This document shows, piece by piece, positions 1 to 5,359 of a DNA stretch of 5,359 bases; position 1 is the first letter of the stretch; the number at the start of each line of letters is the position of its first letter. Both the position numbers and the translations under genes were made by a program. The notes beneath the pieces were generated by a model. That model was not told the DNA's origin. It saw only the letters and a program-made list of their open reading frames with translations, and did not search any database. The stretch covers positions 1 through 5,359 of the forward strand of contig CALMPQ010000478.1 of the NCBI GenBank assembly GCA_937872005.1, in the 5' to 3' direction. Origin of the DNA: an uncultured Propioniciclava sp. (GTDB lineage Bacteria > Actinomycetota > Actinomycetes > Propionibacteriales > Propionibacteriaceae).

Positions 1-881
1 TGGTGTGCTCCGACGGCCTGTGCGGCCTGATGACCGACGCCGAGATCGCGCGGGTGGCCACGGCGGGTCTGCCCCGGCAGGAGACCATCGACCGGCTGGT
101 CGAGCTCGCGCACCGCGCGGGCGGCCATGACAACATCACGCTGGTGCTGGCCGATGTCGAGCAGGACGGCCCCGTCGGCGACGTCGCGGTCCTCGGCGCG
201 GCGGCGTCGGTCACCGACCCCGGGCGGATCGAGCACACGGCGTCCTTCGCGCCGATCGAGGACGACGGGCCGGTGGATGAGCTCGAGGCCTCCGAGCGGG
301 CCATCACCGAGGAGGAACGCTACGCCTTGACGGGGCGACGGAAGGCGTCCGCGTGGGTGAAGCTCGCCCTCGCCGTGGTGCTGCCGGTGGCGCTGCTCGC
401 CGGCGGCGGGTTCGCCTGGTACCAGTTCACCCAGACGCGGCTGTTCATCGGCCCGGCCGAGGCGAACGTGGCCCTGTACCGCGGCCTGCCCGACCGCGTG
501 CTCGGCCAGGACCTGTCGACGCTGCTCGAGACCGACACCACCCGCATCGACGACCTGCCCCCGTACTACGCCGAGCGCGTCCGCAACACGATCCCCGTCG
601 GCGACATGCCGGCCGCCCGCTCGACCCTGATCGAGCTGCGCGACAAGGCCAACCAGTGCATCGCCCAGCGGCGGGCCCGCGCCGAGGCGACTGCCGCGGC
701 CAGCGCGACGCCGACCCCGACCCCCGACCCCACCGAGCTCCCCAACCCGAGCGCGACGCCCGACCCGAACGCCACCGCCGACCCGACCGGCTCCCCCGCC
801 CCGGCGGTCACCGCGTTCGACCCGAACGGAACTCCCTCGCCGACGGCGACCGCGCCGGTCACGGCCCCGGAGGAGTGCTGA
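1..881 (+). CDS. pstP: PP2C-family Ser/Thr phosphatase PstP, C-terminal part (5' end outside window)
   Basis: The start lies upstream; the first two bases complete a codon begun outside the window, and 292 residues are visible. Residues 2-5 (CSDG) and 41-46 (GHDNIT) match the late PP2C motifs whose aspartates bind the catalytic metal ions, so the visible piece begins near the end of the phosphatase domain and roughly 200 residues are missing. An acidic linker (about 52-110) is followed by basic residues GRRK and one membrane segment (about 117-140). The outside domain (about 145-225, with ALYRG and LPPYY) resembles that of mycobacterial PstP, and a Pro/Thr/Ser/Asp tail ends in a terminal Cys292; another Cys is at 219. 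In relatives PstP removes phosphate from PknA, PknB and their substrates at the inner face of the membrane. It is first in the visible part of the operon, and its last codons contain the ribosome site of the next gene. The family and the name rest on motifs plus synteny. Confidence 0.93.
   Translation, partial: VCSDGLCGLMTDAEIARVATAGLPRQETIDRLVELAHRAGGHDNITLVLADVEQDGPVGDVAVLGAAASVTDPGRIEHTASFAPIEDDGPVDELEASERAITEEERYALTGRRKASAWVKLALAVVLPVALLAGGGFAWYQFTQTRLFIGPAEANVALYRGLPDRVLGQDLSTLLETDTTRIDDLPPYYAERVRNTIPVGDMPAARSTLIELRDKANQCIAQRRARAEATAAASATPTPTPDPTELPNPSATPDPNATADPTGSPAPAVTAFDPNGTPSPTATAPVTAPEEC
687..878 (+). repeat. Low-complexity Pro/Thr/Ser/Asp tail of PstP with short direct repeats
   Basis: The last 64 or so codons of pstP are built from imperfect repeats of ATP, PTP, PDP and DPN units. 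At the DNA level AGCGCGACGCC occurs at 702-712 and again at 750-760, both encoding Ser-Ala-Thr-Pro. The segment follows the membrane anchor and outside domain, so it should lie outside the cell as a flexible, wall-spanning extension. Tails of this kind are common on actinobacterial membrane proteins and are usually poorly conserved. The composition is visible directly; the location is inferred from topology. Confidence 0.6.
869..875 (+). promoter_or_regulatory. Ribosome binding site of rodA, inside the end of pstP
   Basis: GGAGGAG lies 8 bases before the GTG at 884. It sits within the last codons of pstP, so ribosomes finishing pstP uncover or reuse this site, which suggests coupled translation. 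It decides the GTG start over the much longer upstream open frame. Confidence 0.8.
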
Positions 882-883
882 AC

Positions 884-2431
884 GTGGCCGAGGTGGTGGT
901 CTACCGCCGGCGCACCACGGTGTCGCTGGTCATGATGCTGTTCGCGCTGGCCCTCGGAGCCGGCGGGTACGTGCTCACCAGCCTCAACCAGAACGGCACC
1001 TTCCCGGCCGATTGGCTCATGTCGGCTGGGCCGCTCCAGTTCGGGGGGCCCTGGTGGGTGGGCGTGGCGGCCTGGTTCGTGCTCGGCCTGGCCTGCTGGG
1101 GGGTGACCGCCTGGCGCCTGCCGTACGCCGACCCGCTCATCCTGCCCGTCGCGTTCCTGCTGGCGGGGATGGGCGTGTCGATGATCTACCGGCTCGACCA
1201 GGCCGACGGCAAGCGCAGCGCCGAGCTGCAGATGCTGTGGCTGGTCCTCGCCGTGGCGGCCTTCATCGCGCTGGTGGTGTGGCTGCGCGACCACCGCCGG
1301 CTGCAGCGGTACACCTACCTGTGGTTCCTGGTGGGGTTCGTGCTGCTGCTCGCCCCGCTCGTGCCGGGGTTGGGCAAGGAGAACCACGGCGCCCGCATCT
1401 GGATCGAGGTCGGCCCCTTCAGCTTCCAGCCCGCCGAGATCGCCCGCATCGTGCTGTCGATCGCCTTCGCCGCCTACCTCGTCGAGAAGAAGGACGTGCT
1501 GGCCATGGCCGGACGCCGCTTCCTCGGCATCGACTTCCCCCGGCCCCGCGACCTGGGGCCCATCCTCATCGCCTGGGGCTTCTCGCTGGTGATCCTGGTC
1601 TTCCAGAAGGACCTGGGCACCACCCTGCTGTTCTTCGGGTTGTTCGTCGCGATGCTCTACGTGGCGACAGAGCGGCCGTCGTGGGCGATCCTGGGCACCC
1701 TGATGATCGTCGGGCTCGGCGTGCTCGGCTACAACGCGTTCAGCCACGTGCAGACGCGCTTCGAGAGCTGGCTCAACCCCTTCACCGACTACGACCGCAA
1801 CGGCCAGGTGATCAACGCCCAGTTCGGCTTCGCGTGGGGCGGCCTGTTCGGCTCGGGCTGGGGCGAGGGACGCCCCTACCTCACCCCGCTGGCCAAGAAC
1901 GACTTCATCGGCGCGGCCATCGGCGAGGAGCTCGGGCTGTTCGGTTTCACCGCGATGATCCTGCTGTTCGGCGTGATCATCGCCCGCCTCCTGCGGGCCG
2001 CGCTGGGCTCGGGCGAGGGCTTCGGCAAGCTGCTCGCGACCGGGCTGGCGTTCGTGTTCGCGCTGCAGGTCTTCACGATCCTGGGCGGCATCACCCGCCT
2101 GCTGCCGTTGACCGGCCTGACCACGCCGTTCGTGTCCCAGGGCGGCAGCTCGCTGATCTCGAACTTCCTCCTGCTCGGGCTGATGCTGACCGTCACCCAC
2201 CAGGTGCGGCGCCCCGTCGTCGAGCACGGCGGCTCGGGCGAGTTCGTCTCGCTGTCGGCCGAGGCGACCCAGGCGATCCCCGTGGTCACCGCGGCGCGCA
2301 CCGGCGCGACGGCGGCCACGGTCGCGGCACCGGGGGCGGCGCCCGCCGCGGCGGTGGTGTCGGACGAGGCCCGGCCCGACCCGGCCGACTTCGGCGCCGA
2401 GCAACCCCGCGGAGAGGAGGCCGACCGGTGA
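884..2431 (+). CDS. rodA: SEDS-family peptidoglycan glycosyltransferase (RodA/FtsW)
   Basis: This 515-residue polytopic membrane protein of the FtsW/RodA/SpoVE family polymerises lipid II into glycan strands, with PbpA as the likely partner. About ten to twelve hydrophobic segments are visible between residues 13 and 440. Family landmarks are FQPAE (181-185), QKDLGTTLLF (241-250), NDFI with the presumed catalytic Asp340 followed by GEELG (347-351), and PLTGLTTPFVSQGGSSL (408-424). The large outside loop (about 285-349) carries Asp340. A cytoplasmic tail of about 75 residues, rich in Ala and ending in acidic residues, follows the last membrane segment. The GTG at 884 is chosen for its strong ribosome site, its position 2 bases after the pstP stop, and the start of plausible SEDS sequence; upstream codons in this frame are a shadow of pstP. 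The gene next to pstP and pbpA is called rodA in Mycobacterium and ftsW in some other genera, so the symbol is by synteny; elongation versus septation cannot be read from sequence. Confidence 0.96.
   Translation: MAEVVVYRRRTTVSLVMMLFALALGAGGYVLTSLNQNGTFPADWLMSAGPLQFGGPWWVGVAAWFVLGLACWGVTAWRLPYADPLILPVAFLLAGMGVSMIYRLDQADGKRSAELQMLWLVLAVAAFIALVVWLRDHRRLQRYTYLWFLVGFVLLLAPLVPGLGKENHGARIWIEVGPFSFQPAEIARIVLSIAFAAYLVEKKDVLAMAGRRFLGIDFPRPRDLGPILIAWGFSLVILVFQKDLGTTLLFFGLFVAMLYVATERPSWAILGTLMIVGLGVLGYNAFSHVQTRFESWLNPFTDYDRNGQVINAQFGFAWGGLFGSGWGEGRPYLTPLAKNDFIGAAIGEELGLFGFTAMILLFGVIIARLLRAALGSGEGFGKLLATGLAFVFALQVFTILGGITRLLPLTGLTTPFVSQGGSSLISNFLLLGLMLTVTHQVRRPVVEHGGSGEFVSLSAEATQAIPVVTAARTGATAATVAAPGAAPAAAVVSDEARPDPADFGAEQPRGEEADR
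2411..2420 (+). promoter_or_regulatory. Ribosome binding site of pbpA, inside the end of rodA
   Basis: GGAGAGGAGG ends 7 bases before the GTG at 2428. It encodes part of the last rodA residues. With the GTGA stop/start overlap it supports coupled translation of rodA and pbpA at a matched ratio. Confidence 0.85.
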
Positions 2432-3861
2432 ACGGGCCCATCCGCCGCGTGTCGGTCGTCGTCATGGTGATGTTCCTGGCGCTCATGGTGAACGCGTCGT
2501 CCTCGTACGTGTTCCGCACGCAGTCGCTGCACAACGACCCCGCGAACCGCCGCGTGCGCGACGCCGAGTTCGGCACCGACCGCGGCGACATCCTCGTCGG
2601 CAACACCCCGATCGTCACCTCGTCGCCGGTCCAGGACCGGTTCGGTTTCCAGCGCAGTTACGACCAGGGCCAGCTCTACGCGGCGGTGACCGGCTACTAC
2701 TCATTCCTCTACGGCGGGTCGGGCCTGGAGCGGCACTACTCCTCGCAGTTGGCCGGCACCTCCGACGTGCAGTTCCTGCAGAACCTCGTCGCCGCCGCCA
2801 CCGGCAAGCGCCAACAGGGCGCGAGCCTCGAGACCACCCTGGACGCCCGCGCCCAGCGCGCCGCCGCCGAGGCCCTGGGCAACCGCCCGGGCGCCGTGGT
2901 CGCGCTGGACTGGTCGACCGGCGCCGTCCTCGCGCTGGTGACGTCACCGACGTACGACCCGAACGCCCTGGCGTCCCATGACCTCAACGCCACGCAGCAG
3001 GCGTGGACGCAGCTCAACGAGGACCCGGGCAAGCCCCTGACCAACCGCGCGGCGCGCGAGATCTACCCACCGGGGTCGACGTTCAAGCTCGTCGTGAGCG
3101 CGGCCGCCCTGGAGTCGGGGATGACCCCCGACACGATGGTGGCCTCGCCGGCGACGCTGCGGCTGCCGAACTCCACCTTCGAGATGCGGTACAACTGCGG
3201 CGGCGAGGAGATCTCGCTGCGGCAGGCGCTCCAGGTCTCCTGCAACACGGCCTACGCGCTGATCGGCCAGCAGCTGGGCGACGACAAGCTCCGCGAGCAG
3301 GCCCAGAAGTTCGGCTTCGGCGCCGCGCAGCTGCCGGAGCTCGGCGGGGTGGCGTCGCGGTTCCCCGAGAACCCCGACCCGGCCCAGACGATGCTCAGCT
3401 CGATCGGCGGTTTCGACGTCGCGGCGACGCCGTTGCAGCTGGCGATGGTGGCCGCCGGCATCGCCAACGACGGGGTCGTGATGACCCCGCACCTGGTCTC
3501 CCGCATCCGCGGTGCCGACCTCAACGTGATCAGCACGACGCAGCCGCGTCCGCTGTCCACGGCCATGTCCAGCACCAACGCGCGCGCGCTTCAGGACATG
3601 ATGGTGAGCGTGGTGGAGAACGGAACCGGCCGCAGGGCTCAGATCCCCGGCGTGCGCGTGGGCGGCAAGACCGGCACCGCGCTGACGTCGTCGGGCGGCG
3701 GGGGCGGCCGGACGCCGTACGCGTGGTTCGTCGCCTACGCCGCCGAGCCCAAGATCGCCGTCGCCGCGTTCGTGCAGGACGCGGGGGTGGATGGCTCCGA
3801 CATCACCGGCGGCCGGTACGCGGCACCGATCGCCCAGGCCGTGATCGAGGCGGTGCGATGA
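2428..3861 (+). CDS. pbpA: Class B penicillin-binding protein PbpA (D,D-transpeptidase)
   Basis: This 477-residue protein crosslinks peptidoglycan stem peptides outside the membrane, in partnership with the SEDS protein encoded just upstream. A short basic N-terminus (PIRR) leads into one hydrophobic anchor (about 8-23). A non-catalytic pedestal region (about 25-150) includes the class B motif DRGDI (51-55). The transpeptidase domain (about 155-470) has all three active-site motifs: STFK with nucleophile Ser217 and Lys220, SCN at 271-273, and KTGT at 414-417. Length is close to that of mycobacterial PbpA (about 490 residues). Cys257 and Cys272 flank the SxN region, in positions like the cysteine pair I recall in the mycobacterial enzyme. 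A run of five glycines (423-427) follows the KTG motif. The GTG start shares four bases with the rodA stop and has a strong ribosome site; the longer open frame upstream is a shadow of rodA. The product should bind beta-lactams. Confidence 0.97.
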   Translation: MNGPIRRVSVVVMVMFLALMVNASSSYVFRTQSLHNDPANRRVRDAEFGTDRGDILVGNTPIVTSSPVQDRFGFQRSYDQGQLYAAVTGYYSFLYGGSGLERHYSSQLAGTSDVQFLQNLVAAATGKRQQGASLETTLDARAQRAAAEALGNRPGAVVALDWSTGAVLALVTSPTYDPNALASHDLNATQQAWTQLNEDPGKPLTNRAAREIYPPGSTFKLVVSAAALESGMTPDTMVASPATLRLPNSTFEMRYNCGGEEISLRQALQVSCNTAYALIGQQLGDDKLREQAQKFGFGAAQLPELGGVASRFPENPDPAQTMLSSIGGFDVAATPLQLAMVAAGIANDGVVMTPHLVSRIRGADLNVISTTQPRPLSTAMSSTNARALQDMMVSVVENGTGRRAQIPGVRVGGKTGTALTSSGGGGGRTPYAWFVAYAAEPKIAVAAFVQDAGVDGSDITGGRYAAPIAQAVIEAVR

Positions 3862-3899
3862 CCGAGGACCACATTCCCCGCCGAGCCAAGCCCAGCCCC

Positions 3900-3929
3900 G
3901 GGCATGACGACATCGGGCATCACGACATC
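3900..3929 (+). repeat. Tandem 15-base repeat at the pbpA-kinase junction
   Basis: Two adjacent 15-base units, GGGCATGACGACATC and GGGCATCACGACATC, differ at one base. A partial third copy begins at 3930 (GGGCA). If translated in the kinase frame they give the pentapeptides GHDDI and GHHDI followed by GQD. The unit length is a multiple of three, so copy-number change would keep the frame open. Confidence 0.8.
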
Positions 3930-3941
3930 GGGCAGGACGCC

Positions 3942-3960
3942 GGCCGTCGCGCCGACGGCC
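3942..3960 (+). promoter_or_regulatory. Perfect 8-bp GC-rich hairpin before the kinase ribosome site
   Basis: GGCCGTCG (3942-3949) and CGACGGCC (3953-3960) are exact inverted repeats around a 3-base loop. The stem ends 10 bases before the GGAGG at 3971. No T-run follows, so it does not look like an intrinsic terminator. It could influence translation start or mRNA stability of the kinase message, or could be chance in such GC-rich DNA. Confidence 0.45.
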
Positions 3961-3970
3961 CGCCCACCAG

Positions 3971-3977
3971 GGAGGAA
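3971..3977 (+). promoter_or_regulatory. Strong ribosome binding site before the ATG at 3981
   Basis: GGAGGAA, within AGGGAGGAAA at 3969-3978, places GGAGG 5 bases before the ATG. It is clearly stronger than the GAGG before the alternative ATG at 3858 and is the main DNA evidence for starting the kinase at 3981. Confidence 0.7.
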
Positions 3978-3980
3978 ACC

Positions 3981-5359
3981 ATGAACGAGCAACCCAGACT
4001 CCTGGGTGGCCGCTACGAACTCGGCCGGGTGATCGGCCGAGGGGGCATGGCCCTGGTGAGCCAGGCGCGGGACCAGCGCCTCGGCCGTGAGGTCGCCGTC
4101 AAGGAACTCCGCATCGACCTGGCCACCGACCCGACCTTCCAGGCCCGCTTCCGCCGCGAGGCGCAGGCCGCCGCCGGGCTGAACCACCCCAACATCGTCT
4201 CGGTCTACGACACGGGCGAGGAGATGGACCCGCAGACGCGCACGCCCGTGCCCTACATCGTGATGGAACTCGTCGAGGGCCGCACGCTGCGCGACATCCT
4301 GCGCGAGGGTCGCCCGATCCTGCCGCGGCGGGCGCTGGAGTTCACCGTCGGGGTGCTGGAGGCGTTGGCGTACAGCCACAAGGCCGGGATCATCCACCGT
4401 GACATCAAGCCCGCCAACGTGATGCTGACCTCCACCGGCATCGTCAAGGTGATGGACTTCGGCATCGCCCGGGCCGTCGCCGACACCAGCTCGACGATGA
4501 CCCAGACCGCCGCGGTGATCGGCACCGCCCAGTACCTCTCCCCCGAGCAGGCGCGCGGCGAGACCGTGGACGCACGCTCCGACATCTACTCGGCCGGCTG
4601 CCTCATGTACGAGTTGCTGGTCGGACGCCCGCCCTTCCAGGGGGATTCGCCCGTCTCGGTGGCCTACCAGCACGTGCGCGAGCAGCCCGTGCCGCCCTCG
4701 CAGCTGGATGCCGAGATCACCGCGCCCATGGACGCCGTCGTGCTCAAGGCCCTCGCCAAGGACCCCGACGACCGCTACGCGACCGCCGGCGAGATGAGGG
4801 ACGACGTCCAGCGCATCCTGGGCGGCCAGCGCGTCTCCGCGACCCTGCCGCCGCCCGTGCCGCCGTTGGTGGCCGCCGCACCGGTGGCGTCCGCTGCCTC
4901 GGCCGCGACCGCGGTGCTGCCGGGCTCGCCGATCGTCAGCCCCACCCCGGGTGAGGTGACGATGGGCGGCACGACGGCCACCGGGCAGCTCGCCCCGGTC
5001 GAGCCTCCGCGCAGGAGCCGGGCCGCCGTGTGGTGGACGCTCGCGATCGTCGCCCTGTTGGCGATCGGGCTGGCGGCCGGGTGGCAGCTGATGCTGCGCA
5101 ACCAGGAGCCCGCGGTCAAGGAGGTGCCCGTGCCGGGCGGGCTCATCGGGCTGACCGAGGCGCAGGCCAAGGCGAGGCTGACCGAGGTGGGCCTCGTGGG
5201 GGTCGCCGTGCCGGTGCAGTCGACCGACACCCGCACCGTCGGGGAGGTGTTCGAGACCAGACCGGTCCCCGGGGTGCCCGTTCCCGAAGGCTCCGAGGTG
5301 GAGCTGCGGATCAACGCCGGGCCCGAGATGAAGACCATTCCCACCGGGTTGCTCGGGAT
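3981..5359 (+). CDS. pknB: PASTA-domain Ser/Thr protein kinase PknB (3' end outside window)
   Basis: A membrane receptor kinase that in relatives senses muropeptides or lipid II outside and phosphorylates wall-synthesis and division proteins inside. From the ATG at 3981 (459 complete codons visible): Gly-rich loop about 19-27 (GRGGMA), ATP-binding Lys41 in VAVKE, Glu60 of helix C, catalytic loop HRDIKPAN (139-146, Asp141), DFG 159-161, and activation loop with the TQT motif (Thr174, Thr176) like the autophosphorylation sites Thr171/Thr173 of mycobacterial PknB. The kinase domain ends near 280. A Pro/Ala-rich juxtamembrane linker (about 285-345), basic RRSR, one membrane segment (about 348-372), a complete PASTA repeat (about 380-448) and the start of a second (TIPTGLLG) follow. 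No stop is reached; the number of PASTA repeats is unknown. The chosen start has a strong ribosome site and gives a family-typical N-terminus; the alternative ATG at 3858 adds 41 residues and overlaps pbpA. The symbol is from domain content and synteny. Confidence 0.95.
   Translation, partial: MNEQPRLLGGRYELGRVIGRGGMALVSQARDQRLGREVAVKELRIDLATDPTFQARFRREAQAAAGLNHPNIVSVYDTGEEMDPQTRTPVPYIVMELVEGRTLRDILREGRPILPRRALEFTVGVLEALAYSHKAGIIHRDIKPANVMLTSTGIVKVMDFGIARAVADTSSTMTQTAAVIGTAQYLSPEQARGETVDARSDIYSAGCLMYELLVGRPPFQGDSPVSVAYQHVREQPVPPSQLDAEITAPMDAVVLKALAKDPDDRYATAGEMRDDVQRILGGQRVSATLPPPVPPLVAAAPVASAASAATAVLPGSPIVSPTPGEVTMGGTTATGQLAPVEPPRRSRAAVWWTLAIVALLAIGLAAGWQLMLRNQEPAVKEVPVPGGLIGLTEAQAKARLTEVGLVGVAVPVQSTDTRTVGEVFETRPVPGVPVPEGSEVELRINAGPEMKTIPTGLLG

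Larger units (their letters stand above)
3858..3980 (+). other. pbpA-kinase junction: possible 41-residue N-terminal extension or untranslated spacer
   Basis: An ATG at 3858 overlaps the pbpA stop as ATGA and is in frame with the kinase, preceded by a modest GAGG at 3847-3850 (7-base spacing). The 41 codons up to the ATG at 3981 encode a hydrophilic, probably disordered, His/Asp/Gly-rich stretch with no recognisable domain. The same stretch holds a 15-base tandem repeat and a GC-rich hairpin just before a strong ribosome site. It can be read either as the true start of the kinase gene, coupled to pbpA, or as an untranslated intercistronic leader. The sequence alone does not settle this. Confidence 0.5.

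Noticed and set aside
353..883. Upstream extension of the rodA frame to an ATG at 353
   Set aside because: In this stretch the frame reads an Arg/Pro/Gly-rich shadow of pstP. SEDS sequence begins only after 884, where a strong ribosome site and GTG are present.
566..2404. Long minus-strand open frame (612 codons) antisense to rodA and the end of pstP
   Set aside because: Its product is Arg/Gln/His/Glu-rich with no recognisable domain. It lies exactly opposite a clear SEDS gene. GC-rich codon bias removes stops from antisense frames, so this is a shadow.
1012..2427. Upstream extension of the pbpA frame to an ATG at 1012
   Set aside because: It is a shadow of rodA rich in Arg/Pro/Gly. The PbpA N-terminus and its membrane anchor begin at 2428 with a ribosome site.
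3942..3960. Hairpin as an intrinsic transcription terminator after pbpA
   Set aside because: No T-tract follows the stem; the next bases are GC-rich and lead into a ribosome site and a coding start.
3858..3980. Separate small gene or leader peptide between pbpA and the kinase
   Set aside because: The frame has no stop before 3981 and runs straight into the kinase, so it would be an N-terminal extension, not a separate peptide.
3735..4673. Minus-strand open frame (312 codons) opposite the end of pbpA and the kinase domain
   Set aside because: It lies opposite two well-supported genes, has biased composition and no motif, and is the usual third-position GC shadow.
4775..5344. Minus-strand open frame (189 codons) opposite the kinase linker, membrane segment and PASTA repeat
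   Set aside because: The plus strand has coherent kinase linker, transmembrane and PASTA sequence here. The reverse product is low-complexity Ser/Thr/Ala/Gly with no domain.

Overview
This is a GC-rich (roughly 70% G+C by eye) actinobacterial chromosome segment. It carries four same-strand genes that match, in order, the cell-envelope growth operon known from Mycobacterium and Streptomyces: PP2C phosphatase (pstP), SEDS glycosyltransferase (rodA/ftsW), class B penicillin-binding protein (pbpA) and PASTA Ser/Thr kinase (pknB). High GC, GTG starts, strong purine-rich Shine-Dalgarno sites and this gene order all point to Actinomycetota. Nothing in the window fixes the genus.

Layout. Bases 1-881 hold the C-terminal part of PstP: the end of the phosphatase domain, one membrane segment, an outside domain and a Pro/Thr-rich tail. 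The SEDS protein (884-2431, 515 residues) starts 2 bases after the PstP stop. PbpA (2428-3861, 477 residues) starts inside the rodA stop in a GTGA overlap. The kinase follows and runs off the right edge after one full PASTA repeat and the start of a second. Two kinase starts are possible: an ATG overlapping the pbpA stop (3858), or an ATG with a much better ribosome site 123 bases downstream (3981). I prefer 3981 because it gives the usual family N-terminus. There is no promoter, terminator, RNA gene, mobile element or CRISPR array that I can support, and no gene-free stretch longer than about 120 bases.

How they work together. In characterised relatives the SEDS protein polymerises lipid II into glycan strands and its class B PBP partner crosslinks them. 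The PASTA kinase senses cell-wall fragments or lipid II outside and phosphorylates envelope-growth proteins inside. PstP reverses these phosphorylations. The tight spacing here argues for one polycistronic mRNA producing the synthase pair and its phospho-switch together.

The window is mostly a conserved housekeeping locus and I see no undescribed system. The points most worth a second look are the pbpA-kinase junction (15-base tandem repeat, perfect 8-bp hairpin, strong ribosome site and ambiguous start) and the lack of a separate pknA gene between pbpA and the PASTA kinase.
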